Source: Caecitellus pseudoparvulus
Taxonomy: Eukaryota > Bigyra: Bicosoecida
Direction: 5' to 3'
Length of the DNA stretch: 64,000 nucleotides
Assembly: GCA_965644315.1 (NCBI GenBank)
Contig: CBFFRQ010000038.1
Span: 124,001 to 188,000 of the forward strand
A program made the position numbers and the translations under genes. Position 1 is the stretch's first letter. Every line of letters begins with the position of its first letter. Positions 10,901 through 21,700 of the stretch are shown here, in pieces. The notes beneath the pieces are model-generated. The model was not told where the DNA came from. It made no database searches and worked only from the letters and a program-made list of their open reading frames with translations.

Positions 10901-12199
10901 AAGGACTCGCCTGCCGATGGGGCAGCGGGGGACAGCGTGCACACCAGGCGCGTCTTGCTATTGCCGCCCAGTGCATCTTTCAGCAGGTGCGTCAGCTTGC
11001 TCTCGCGGTACGGCACGTGGCGGACGGGCCCGCCCCCTTCGTCTGCCGTGATTCCCAGACGAGGGGAGGTGCTGCCTGCCGTGGCCTTGTCTCGCTTCGC
11101 CAGCGCGGTGATGCACTTGGACAGGGTCAGTAGGGACAAGTTGATGTGCGTCATTTCTGACGTGTGCGCAGCAGAGCCGGGCCCGGACATGTCCCAGCGC
11201 TCAGAACCAGCAAGGTCCACCAAGTTCAACTTGGACCGTGTGATGCGCGTGTCCCCGCTCACCTGCCGCTCGATTTGCAGCTGCAGGATGGCATGGGAGC
11301 GGCTGGAACTCTCGTTGTACGTCGTGGCGCGCACGGCGCGGTTGGCGGCCCCAAACGCCACCAGCCGCAGGCAGTCAGTGGCAGACGTCACAAGGTACTC
11401 GGACAGGCCTTCCACATACACGCCATCGACGTCGTGCTCGTGGATGGCCAGTGCCGGGCTGGCCGCAGTGGCCTCCTGCAGCAGGTCGTGCACCTTCTCG
11501 TTGTAGATCTGCAGGAAGCTGCAGTACACGGTGTACTGCACGCCAGCCTCCCCCTCCCCCTCCGTGGACTTGCTGGAGAGCTGTGCGAACAGGTCCTGCA
11601 CGGCACGAGGCACGACGCCCTGAGCCGCCGCCAACGCAGCAGTCTCCTCTGCGCCCATGCTGCTGCTGCCCCGTGCCAGGGCAATGGCGGCAGAGATGGT
11701 GCTCTTGCCCGTGTCACCACCTGGACCAAAGAGTGTGTACGTCTTGCCACTGGACGTCTGCCCATACGCGAGGCTGCGAGGCGCGCAGCAGGGACGTGAC
11801 CGGGGCCGTGCAGAAGGTCACACTGCGACGTGCACGCACATGGTGGCATTTCGCCCCTGCACGGCATGCTGCACACAGTCTTGCAGGGCGCCATACACGG
11901 TTTCCTGGCTGGTCTGTCCTTCGAACGCCTGGTGCACCCTGCACTCTGCTTGCTGCTTCTCCGACCGCAGGTGCACAGTCTGCGCAGGCTTCCAGCGTGG
12001 CGCTGCAGGCGAAACGGCAGCTGGCGTTTTGGACCGTCGCCCGACGCACCTTGCCGCCTTCCACGTACACCGCTTGAGGGGCCCCCGCTTCCCTGGGCAG
12101 CAGTGGCCTCACGCGGACAAGGACTTTGATGGATTCATCGTCTCCTGGCGTGGGCTGCAGAGCAGGGGGCACGGCGCCGGCTTCGGGCCCAGCCGCCAT
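7963..12199 (-). CDS. Kinesin motor protein with long stalk/tail (three exons)
   Basis: ATP-driven microtubule motor. Exons read 12199-12050, 11979-11840 and 11773-7963, with introns of 70 and 66 bp. The second splice joins the motif NATILAYGQTSSGKTY, which contains the P-loop, and the first restores the VHQAFEGQTSQETVY segment, so both are well supported. Further motor signatures are NESSSRSH (switch I), LVDLAGSE (switch II) and VPYRESKLTHLL. The motor is N-terminal (start MAAGPEAG, then IKVLVRVRPLL). After it come a coiled-coil stretch (MLQAEVARLRERL), a long Ser/Pro/Ala-rich region, a Lys/Arg/Glu-rich helix near 9200-9560 (KREKARQRRAKNVKKRLERY) and a Gln/Met-rich tail. Total about 1360 residues. 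Subfamily not assigned. It diverges from the WD-repeat gene upstream. Confidence 0.9.
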
Positions 12200-12516
12200 G
12201 CCGAGCGAAACGCAGGCCTTCCGTTGGCAAGTAGCACACTGCAGCGGGGGCAAGGGAGGGTGCGCAGAGAGGGGCACTGCGCCGCTATTCAGCATGCCCT
12301 GTTCTTGCGGCTGCTGTGCATTTCGCTTTGACCTGATGCTGCGATCTGCGCTTCCAACTCGCCGGCCCTTGCTCGCCAGCGCGTGCACTCCCTGCCACAC
12401 GCCAAAGTCGCGGCACCTGAACCTGCACGCTCCGAGGAACGCCACCCCGCCCCTGAACGAGCCCACACCTGAGCAACTCCCTCTTGGCCCTCTGTGCCAC
12501 TGACCCCCGTCTGGCC
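12200..12516. promoter_or_regulatory. Bidirectional promoter region, kinesin / WD-repeat gene
   Basis: Only 317 bp separate the kinesin ATG (minus) from the WD-repeat gene ATG (plus), so both promoters must lie here. I see no clear TATA box; that it is shared is inferred from position only. Confidence 0.5.
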
Positions 12517-14144
12517 ATGGGCTGTGCGGCGTCCTCGGCCCAGGTGGAGCCTGGCGGTGCACCCGATACCCACAAACCACAGGGTGGTGCACAGCCCTCC
12601 ACAAGTGCGGCCCGCAGCGCAGACCCTGCACGGCGCGCTCCATGCTGCACCCTGCCCTCTTGACTTCCTGTGCAGGTGCCCCTGGCCCACTCAAGGCAGA
12701 CGAAGTGGGGGAGGCAAGCCATACCGGTGCTCGTGAGTCGTCGCAGTGCGACACGCATCACGTGCTCTGTCCACCCGTCACTCGGCCTGCCCCCACAGCG
12801 GATTCACACTACGCCAGCGCCCATGTCCTAGAAGATGAGCATGTTGAAGGCCTGCCTGCGCTGCTGACCGTCTCCCTCGTGGAGCGTGGCAGCCTGAAGC
12901 ACCCGGGGCAGGTCGCAGCTCGGCTGGTGGAGATCGAGGGCAAGGCAGTGCTTGTGCTGGGCGTGACGCAGGGCAGCAAGGTGGCCCTGTTCACCCTGGT
13001 GACAGACCCCACTGGTCGGTGGACCCTGCACCCCCTGGGCGTCCTGGGGGAGGCAGTGGCGGATGTGTCGGAGGAGGCGGAGCCCATCGTGCCCCGGCAC
13101 GCCGGCGCCGTGCACTCCGTCGCCTTCGCGCAGTGGCTGGAGTACGACGAGGAGGAGGAGGACGCCGAGGCGCAGCTCACGTGGGGCCTGCTCACCGCCG
13201 GGGAGGATGGCAGTGTCCGCTCCTGGTCCCTCATCGACAGCCAGGAGCTGGAGTGCATCGGCGGCCCCCACTCCGCCGACGACGAGGACGTCCACGAGGG
13301 GCCGGTGCTGACCACCGTCAGGGTGCCCTTCACGTCGCCGGCGGGGGACGTCAAGTGCGGGCACTGGTCTGCCGGCGCAGATGGCACGTTGCGTGCATGG
13401 AACTTGTCCGACGGCTTCCAGACCCGGGACATGACCCTGACAGTGCCAGGCACACCCACCAGCATGGCAGCCATTGAAGTGCTGCACCCGTCAGAGGAGG
13501 CAGCTGGGCCTGCTGGGGACGCTGATCCGGCCATGCTCACCATCGTGGCCACGGGGACCGACGCGGGGGCCGTGGAGCTGCGGAATTTCGCCGAAGCCTC
13601 GGTGCACGCCACCATCCCCGCATCCGCCACGCCTGGCCCTGTGCGGCAGGTGGTGGGTGTGTGGTGGGCGAGAGGCGGTGAAGTGACCCAGCACCAGTCC
13701 ACACCCCGTGGGCAGCAGTTCGTGTGCGACCGGGGCTTTGCCGTGCTGTGCGAGGGCAGCTGCGACGTGCTCATCTACAGCCCCGCCGAGGAGCGGGAGG
13801 TGGCTCGGCTGCGAGGGCACACGCGCCCCGTTGTGGGCGCTGCCATGGTGTACCCGCCCGCCCCCACGCTGTCTGAGGAGGCGGCCATGTGGGGGGCAGA
13901 CCTCGCCTCCCCCGCCACGGCGCAGCAGTCCCGCCTGGTCACGCTGGACGCTGGTGGGCAGCTGCGCCTCTTTGACGTGGCCACGGGGGAGTGTGACCGT
14001 GTGGGCATCATTTCCCCCGCCATCGCGCCGCCTCCAGGGGAGCGGGAGCCCTTTCTCGCGCTGGCTGCAGGCGCCATGCCGGGCGGCGGCTTCGCGCTCT
14101 TTGCTGCGCAGGCCTCAAATGTGCACCTGCTCACACTGGAGTAG
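12517..14144 (+). CDS. WD-repeat-like protein with N-myristoylation signal (three exons)
   Basis: Exons 12517-12604, 12676-12732 and 12799-14144; introns of 71 and 66 bp. The first exon begins MGCAASS, a textbook N-myristoylation plus palmitoylation signal, which predicts attachment to a membrane, possibly the flagellar or plasma membrane. The body contains beta-propeller-like strands: HAGAVHSVAFAQW...GEDGSVRSWSL, GHWSAGADGTLRAWNL, GHTRPVVGAAM and LDAGGQLRLFDV. Spacing is irregular and some blades lack the WD dipeptide, so it is a divergent propeller of about 496 residues. The splice junctions keep the frame, and the first exon would be lost if the longer unspliced frame from 12642 were used. 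Confidence 0.72.
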
Positions 14145-14289
14145 GGAGGGGGGGGGCGCTGGGTGCACTGCACGGTCGTTAGGCTGCACATAATTCTCAC
14201 CGGCGCCAGCTGCGGCATCACCAATGTATTGTCATCTCTGAGCAGCGACGCTTGCGGGCCTTGGCGTGGTGACCGCCAGCGCCAGCAAC

Positions 14290-16575
14290 ATGGCCGCCAG
14301 GCGTGCCCTGCCCCTGGTGTACCCCAGCCAGACCAGCCCGGGGCAGCTGGAAATAGGGGATGAAGCAGCTTCAATTTTACAGGCTTTGGATGCGCCGCTC
14401 TCTGTCGTGGCCGTCGTCGGTGAGCGCAGGCCGGCAAGGCGGCCAACTGTTGCACCCGACCTCACGCCAGTGCTCCCCTCACCACTCCCCCCCCCCCGGC
14501 ACTCACAGGCCCCTACCGCTCTGGCAAGTCCTACCTCCTGAACCAACTTGCTGGCACGGAGCATTCGTTCAAGGTGGGGCATGAAGTGAAGGCGTGCACC
14601 GAGGTGAGCAGGCGGCACGGGAGAGCAGGAGCCACTGGCGTGAGCTTCACTGCCTGCCGCCGCCTCCCTGCCCACGCAGGGCATTTGGCTGTGGGGCGAG
14701 CCGCTGGAGTCCGATGTTCCGGGTGTAGGGCGAGTGTACACCATTCTGCTGGACACGGAGGGCTTGAACGCGCCCTCTGCCTCAAAGGACCACGATGCGC
14801 GCATCTTCAGCATGGCGTTGCTGCTGGCCAGCGTGCTGGTGTACAACACCCAGCACGTCATCAAGGAGGACTCCATCAGCACGCTGGGCTTCGTCACCCG
14901 CCTCACGCAGCACCTGGACATGGGCGACACGGACGTCATTGCGGCAGAGGGTGCAGCGGGGGCTTCCGCCGGGCAAGGCTTCCTGCCCAGCCTGCTGTGG
15001 CTCGTACGTGACTTCGCCCTGCAACTCAAGAGTGCCGACGGCGAAGCCACCACCCCGAACGAGTACCTGGCAGAGCACCTGGACAAGGTGCGCTCAGGGT
15101 TCACGGCAGAGGCGCTGGAGGCCAATGCCTTCCGGGCGGCCCTCAAGATGTACTTCCCGCACCGCTCCTGCGTGACGCTGCCCATCCCCTCCACAGACGA
15201 GGCCACGCTGTGCCGCCTGCAGGACGAGCCGCTGTCTGCCCTGAATCCAGCCTTCGCAGAGGGCATGCGGGGCATGCGGGCCTCCCTGCTGGGCCAGGGC
15301 CCCGACCCACTCAGCCGCATCAAGGCAGTGCAGGGTGTGCCGCTGTCAGGCCGCATGCTGGTGGCACTCCTGCAGCGGTATGTGACGGCAGCGAACTCTG
15401 GCCAAGTGCCCAGCCTGGGGGATGCTTGGAGCAGCGCTGCGCACGCGCAGTGTAAGCAGGCAGCACAGGCGGCCAAGGATGCCTTGCAGCGGGCGGCGGA
15501 CGACCTGGCGAACAGCCTGCCCCTGCCGACACATGAGTTGTACACAAGACTGCTGGACATCAGGCGGCAGGTGCTGACGCAGTACGTGCAGGCGGTGCAG
15601 GTGCTGGCTCGCTCCAGTGGCGCGCTGCTGCCGCGGCACGAGTGGGCGCCGACGGCGGAGGGTGGGCCCATGGCGCCGACCCTGTTGCCCCCCCTGCGTC
15701 CTGACGCCGCACAGCGCATGCTGCGTGCTGTGCAAGCTGCCTATGCCGGGGCTGGTGGGCAGGTCGGCCCAGAGGCGCTGGAAGTGTTCGAGACGCCCCC
15801 GCCCAGCGCGGGAGCCACGGCAGGTGCGGGCGCCGCTTCGGAGGCTGTGGAGGCAGACCCCTCCAGGCTGTGCCTGCAGTTCATGCGCCAGGTGCAGGAC
15901 GCGGTGCAAGACGCCGCATGGAGGGTGTTTCGAACCAATGTCACCGCTGCACACGCTGCTGTGCGGGCAGCTGTGAACGAGGCCCTGGCTGCGGGAGACA
16001 TGGGCCCCGCCGCGCAACGGGCAGTGAGGAGCGCAGTGCAGGGCAAGGTGGACTCCATGGTGCTGCATGCCCACCTCATGGTGCGTTTGCACGGGACGCT
16101 GGAAGACCGCGTGGCGTCCGTGCAGAAGGCGCACAGTGCAGAGGTGCAGGGCGTCACGAAGGCCGGGCAGGAGCGTGTGGCCGCCGCCATTCGCGGGCAG
16201 GCCGCTGCCCGAGCCGCCAACGCGGCACTTGCGAGCAAGGCCAGAAACCTGCAGGACAAAGCGGCTGCCCAGCAGTCCTCTGTGGGGGAGACACGCGCCG
16301 CTGCGGCAGCCCTGCGTGCACAGGCAGAAGCTGCTCGCGCCGAGGCCAAATCCCTCGCTGGGCAGGCGGAGGAGGTAGACATGACCCCGCTGGCTGAGGC
16401 AAAGGCGCGTCTGCAGCGCCTGCACGAGCAGGAGGCGGCCCTGAAAGCCCAGATAGCAGAGTTGGATGAAGGAGCACCTTGCACTGCCCCTCCACCAGCG
16501 CCGCCGCAGGTGCCCGTTTTGCGCGGCCAGTCCTCCGGCAAAATCAAGCTGCAGCTGCAAAAGCGACCACAGTGA
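14290..16575 (+). CDS. Guanylate-binding protein (GB1/RHD3-type) large GTPase
   Basis: Dynamin-superfamily GTPase that dimerises on GTP and acts at membranes. Exons 14290-14419, 14509-14603 and 14680-16575, with introns of 89 and 76 bp ending CACAG and CGCAG. Splicing creates the G1 motif GPYRSGKSYLLNQL, followed by VGHEVKACTEGIWLWGE (switch region), G3 ILLDTEGL and the GBP-type G4 LVRDF. The C-terminal half is helical with a long Ala/Glu/Gln-rich coiled coil (QAEAARAEAKSLAGQAEEV), like the GBP stalk. No CAAX box at the end (KLQLQKRPQ), so membrane attachment, if any, is not by prenylation. About 706 residues. The start ATG lies 145 bp after the stop of the WD-repeat gene on the same strand. 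Confidence 0.9.
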
Positions 16576-16630
16576 CGCCGCAGCATGGCCCCCACACGAA
16601 CCAACATGCATTGCTCTGCTCAAACAAGGC

Positions 16631-18070
16631 TCAACGACTTTGAATGTACCGCTGCAACATGCTGGCGTCCAGCGGCTGCTCGCCGCGCTTCCGCCAGTAC
16701 TTCGCAACTTCCACACCTTCCCAGCTGCGCTCCGCGACCTGCAACATGCCGAACAGCCCCACCTCTGGGTCCACGGCCCCACCAAGCTCGTGGGACAACT
16801 TGGCCAACGCCCTCTCGGCGCAGGTCTCATCGGCGGCCGTTTCGTGCGCCTTGGCCACTCCAGCGAGCAGCGCTTCGTGGTTGATGCTGACGCGTGCCGG
16901 CGGTTCAGGCGACAGCTGCAGCGGCAGGTGCTGCGCAGGGTCGAACGCGAGCCAGTCACGCCCCACGAGCAGAGCCACAATGGCGTGCTCCCATGGGGTC
17001 AGCGGCGCCTCCCCGCTCACCGTGTCCAGGAACTGGTCCAGCTGCTGCACACTGGCGGCGCTGCTCATGAGGCAGACTGGCTGCGGCGGGGCTGAGCCTT
17101 GCAGCACGCCGGCACTGGCCACGGTAGCTCCCGGCTCCTCCCGGTGGGAAATGGGCCCACTCTCCCACCGCTGCAGGGGCACTGGCTCCACACCTGCCAT
17201 GGCAAAGGCAGCGCCCAGCCTCGGCAGCGACACGCGCGCCGTGGCGGCGATTGCCGCGGCGCAGGCAGCCGCTTCCTTCAGCTTGGCGCTGCCAGGGTGC
17301 CAGGCAGGTGGACCACCAGGCGTGAGCAGGCCCATGCCCAGTGGTGCTGCGTTGATCAGCAGGGCCCCACTGCGCTGCACCGCGTTGAGCAGGTCCAAGT
17401 CTGCAGCCAGGCTCGTATCGTACATGGTGTATCGACAGTAGGACAGGAGACTGGTCACAGGCAGGTCCATGGTGGACGCCAAACCCAGCAGGTCCTTCAA
17501 AATGCTCAGCGGGTACCCTGTGAAGCCAACCCCCTTCGCAGTTCCCTCCGCCAGCGCATCAGCCAGGGCTGGCAACGTGGCGCCGCCGAGGTCCGACAGA
17601 CCAGGCGCAAACTCCGGATCGTGCACTTGCAGCAGATCGAGAGACGGCAGCTGCAGGCGCTGCAAGCTGTCCGCAACGGACTGTTTCACGCCCTCGCGTG
17701 AGAAATCGAACATTCGCGCCGTGTCTGGGCTCTGGCGGCATGCCTTCGTGTGCACCCGCACCTTGCCGCCAAGCCCCAGCTCCCGCAGAGCCACCCCCAA
17801 GCGCTGCTCTGCCAGGCCGTTGCCGTACCATGGAGCGGAGTCGAAGATGCGTACACCAGCGTCGTACGCGCGCTGCACGATGGCGGTGGCGGTGTCCTGC
17901 GTCATGTCGGAGCCGAAAGAGCCGCCGGCAAACGATGACGTGCCCAAAGCCACTCCCTGCATTGCAGCCCGTCCTGCCTCAGTGGAGCCCGCCCGCCATG
18001 CAGCACTCGTCCTGGGCACCCATGCTACTTGTGCTAGCTGAATTCCGCCTCGTGTGCTGCGCGACAGCAT
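16631..18070 (-). CDS. L-galactose dehydrogenase-like aldo/keto reductase with C-terminal extension
   Basis: NAD(P)-dependent oxidoreductase of the family that oxidises L-galactose to L-galactono-1,4-lactone in ascorbate synthesis. Seen: FDSAPWYGNGLAEQRLG (catalytic Asp and Tyr), HTKACRQ (Lys), LLQVHDPEF (His), GFTGYPLS, LLSYCRYTMYDTSL and LINAAPLGMGLLT, all in the order and spacing of plant L-galactose dehydrogenases. The ATG at 18070 gives a start MLSRSTRGG with Arg, Ser and Ala but few acidic residues, resembling an organelle transit peptide; a shorter start (MQGVALG) at about 17962 would begin at the enzyme fold itself. After the fold about 110 residues with no counterpart I know continue to the stop. 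No intron seen. Related aldose dehydrogenases are an alternative assignment. Confidence 0.82.
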   Translation of the reverse strand: MLSRSTRGGIQLAQVAWVPRTSAAWRAGSTEAGRAAMQGVALGTSSFAGGSFGSDMTQDTATAIVQRAYDAGVRIFDSAPWYGNGLAEQRLGVALRELGLGGKVRVHTKACRQSPDTARMFDFSREGVKQSVADSLQRLQLPSLDLLQVHDPEFAPGLSDLGGATLPALADALAEGTAKGVGFTGYPLSILKDLLGLASTMDLPVTSLLSYCRYTMYDTSLAADLDLLNAVQRSGALLINAAPLGMGLLTPGGPPAWHPGSAKLKEAAACAAAIAATARVSLPRLGAAFAMAGVEPVPLQRWESGPISHREEPGATVASAGVLQGSAPPQPVCLMSSAASVQQLDQFLDTVSGEAPLTPWEHAIVALLVGRDWLAFDPAQHLPLQLSPEPPARVSINHEALLAGVAKAHETAADETCAERALAKLSHELGGAVDPEVGLFGMLQVAERSWEGVEVAKYWRKRGEQPLDASMLQRYIQSR

Positions 18071-18724
18071 CCTGCCCTTCAAGAACGCGCCGCTGATTCG
18101 GTGGGGTGCGGCAAGGCCGGAAATTGATGCTCTGCACTCGAAGCACACGGAGGCGCTGTCCCTGGGGGTGCACCGTAAGCTAGTCTCTCCTTAGTGAATC
18201 CTTCACACAGACCATAGGTCAAATTATTGCACATGGCCGGCGTTGGTCGAGCTATCCGGTGTTGGGGGTACAAAAGAAGCCCGACCATACACACTGCGCT
18301 CAACACTAAAATACCGCAACCACCACGCCCCAAAGCACACCATTCCTTGCGCAATTCAAGAGCTCTTAGACATCTACCATACCAAAAAACTTTCGAAGAA
18401 CTCCTTCATCGGCTTCCGTCCCTTTTCCTCCCTGCACTCTCCGTGGCCCTGCGCCCTGTCAGGCCCTGCACCCTGTGAGGCTTTGCTGGGGGGGCTGTGG
18501 GACGCCACTCTACGTGCGTGAGGGTTAGGTGGAGCTGAAGCAACGCATTTTTAGTCTGACTTTGCAAAGTTGACTCTCAAACTGCACTGCAACGTATTCT
18601 CCAAGTGTTCTTGTTGCCTCTGAACGTGTTCTTGTTTTCGGGACTTCCAGGTGTCGTGAGATACGGGCTTATGTGCATTTCCCCCCTGGCGTTACACAGG
18701 CGTTTCGGGTACCCTCCACCTAAA
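18071..18724. other. Spacer before the RecQ/MULE gene
   Basis: About 650 bp, less GC-rich than the genes on either side, especially 18290-18400 and 18540-18610. It holds the 5' flanks of two divergent genes. The frame of the next gene is open back to about 18605, with an alternative ATG at 18671. I looked for an inverted repeat pairing with 25860-26730 and found none. Confidence 0.4.
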
Positions 18725-21700
18725 ATGGCTTCCGTTGGCAAGAAAGGCACCACCCACACATACGTGAAGCATTTTGCAGGCATGAAATCATGTTCAGTGC
18801 CCTTTGGCGCTTTGGCTTCCCGTCGCCTTGCCCAGATTATGCTCAATTCCATGAAGAGGCCTGGTTTGAAATCGCAGAGGCTCACATCCAGAGGCAGTTT
18901 GCCTGCCACAGTCGACTTGACACAAGTCTCGAGCATGACCAGGGGCTGCAAAGTTCTATGGGACTCTCACACGCTCGATGAGGGTGTCTCAAAGGCCCGG
19001 ATTGCTGCTCTGGCGTCGTCCATCCTGTCACTGGCCGGAGAGGATGCGCTGCAGGTCACAGATGACCCTCCCGAGGACGCAAGCTACGACACAGTGCACC
19101 TCATGTCAAGCGGGGGAACATACCTACTTCCTACAGATACCTGGGATTCTATAATCTTCGCCTTGGCACAGGATGGCGGCTTCTACAAGAACGGCAGGGG
19201 CGCTAGCTACCTCGCGAGAAGGGTAGGTCGCTATCTTCGGCTCCTAAGCACTCGCCCCCACACTTTGCTTGCACTATTTGCAGGCGGTACAACAGAGACT
19301 GACAGGAAGGCACCCATGGGCTATCAAGGAGGAGTACATCCAGAGCTTCGTCGCTGCAGGCGCAAGCGCAGTCCATCGCAGAGCACAGGAGTCCTCGCGT
19401 CATCCTGTTGGTTGGACAAAGGCTCAAGTCGCACAGGAAGTTGTCAAACTCCTTGGAGTCGAAATGCTCACACTCTTGAGCGAGGGCCACAGCAGCCTCA
19501 GGGCTTTGGAACCGAGACACTGTGTATCCTTGGCCGGAGGAGCAGCGGGCCAAGCACGTGCTTCTCGCAAGTCGTCCAGGCTGCAGGCAGCCAAAGCTGA
19601 GGATTCAGACGACGCAGATATTGAACTTCCAGGGGCTAGAGAGGAAACTGTCATCGAGACTCGGCGGTTTGGGAGCTATGCAGCGCCCAGTCCAGCCACG
19701 GGGGCAGGCGGAGGCACAGAGGCAGAGGCCACTCCCCAACTAGTGGTGGAGCCCGCGACCGGAGCACACGCAGCGGCGCTCGTCAAGGCTCTGGACTTCC
19801 AGAAGTCCTACCTTTCTGACCCAAGCTCAGTTGGTGCCTTTGAAGGCGCTGGTGGAGGGCAACCGGCAGCGATCGAGGCGGTGCTGGGGGGCCGAGCAAG
19901 CCCACAGCCTCACCTCGCCCAAGTGCTTCAAAGCATCAGTACAGGGAAGCACTCGCTTATAATCTCACCTCTGGATAGCGATCAAGCGGATCTTCTCGGC
20001 TTGCTGGCTGGCACTTTGCAGGGGGTTGTCCTCCTGGCGAGCCCTTGTCCATCCCGGCATTGGGCAAAGGTGTTGCGCCTGCTTAGAAGTGGAATAGCAG
20101 CGTGCATCTTGCCCTCCGATGAAGTTGATTGCAACTGTGAGGTGGCGCGCAAGCTTGCAGTCGGAAAAGTGCCCTCATTTGGGGACTGCGTCGCCACCTG
20201 TGCGTCGGCTGGTGACATGGTCCCCAGCGATGCCGCACTCCATCCAAGCTTGACGCAAGGGGCCGTGATAGTTGTGTCCATCCCACAGGCGATGCAGTTC
20301 TTGTCGACAGCTTCATCGACACGCGAACATAGAATGCTTGCGGCACTAGTCATGAACCTGCCTGCGGGTCCTTTGCCACTCATGCAAGTCGACAGTGACC
20401 CACTGAGGCAGCTGAGCCAGGCTGCCCAAGCAGCAAGCATCCCTGTCCTCGCCACGAGCACTGTAGCTGCGCCAGGCACCGTGCCTCGCATCCTTTCGTA
20501 CCTGCACCTTGCCCCGGAGCACACTGTCATTGCCAGGCGCAGTGTCCGGACTGCAGTGCAGCTGCATGTGACACACAAGCCACTTGCCTGTGGCAGCAGC
20601 GGAGCTCGCCCAAGGTCTGCTGCAGCAGCAACGAAGCATCACTCTTTTGATGAAGTTTTAAACTTGTTAGCTCAGTTCCAGAGCTTCGAAAGGGTGCTTG
20701 TTGTGTGCCGGGACGAAGCCACGACAAACGCGCTGGACAGGCGTGTCCGCAAAGCTCTGGCTCGAAGTGACACGGAAGCCCTTGAGCCCCAAAGCTCTGG
20801 TGGGTCGCCCCAAACACAACAAGGCCTCTGCGTGAGCGTGAGCCCAACGTCTGTGGCGTTAGACATGCCGCTTCACGCGTACGATCGCGTCATTGTCCAT
20901 GACTTCCCAGGAGACCTGGCCACCCTTGCCGAGCTTGCAGCCAAGTGTGCAGTGGACGTACCTGGACACATGTACGTCTTCTTCGACAAATTCGGAGCTT
21001 CAAGGGTCAGGGCTGGCATGGAGGAAGATGGTGCAAAAGCAAGTGACCTCCTTGCCTTCAGCTTGGCCAAGAGCTGGGCAGAGCTTCACAAGGGAAGGCC
21101 AGACAGGGATGCGTGGGCTGGGCTGGCTGCTTATCTAGACTTCGGCCTGAGTACGGTTGCTCTCTTTGACAGCGACGCAACAAGCACCAGCTCAGAGGGT
21201 GGCATGGCCAGTAGCACTTGCTGCCACGTCGAGACTTCTTCACCTGTGCTGCTGGACTTTGCACGCGTGATTGAGGCCATCCGCTCGAGCCTGCAGCTCA
21301 ACCCAGACCTTGAGCTGACTCTCGGCAATGTGTTTAGCTTGGCAAGCATCGGCAAGCTCCCCAACGAAGTAGACAAGCACTGCGTTTTGGAGAACAGGGA
21401 AGCCTTGACCCGCTTGCGAGATGTGCTGGCAGCAACCAGACATGCTGGGGTGGCGCCCGTGGATGTCGTGCGCGCCGTGCGGGCTGCGTCTCATCAAGGG
21501 GCGCTCATCTTGAAGGAGCACCGGCACCATAGCCGAGTGACTCTAGCGCATGCGACTGCTCAGGCCACCGTCATCCAGGTCCGACTATCCCGTGTGGACA
21601 GGACTCCCAGGACAGACAACACAGTCTCCAGCGTCCTGCCAACACCAAAGGGAGCAAGCAGTCCTCTGCATGCCTTGCTTGTCCATCGACGGTCACTCGG

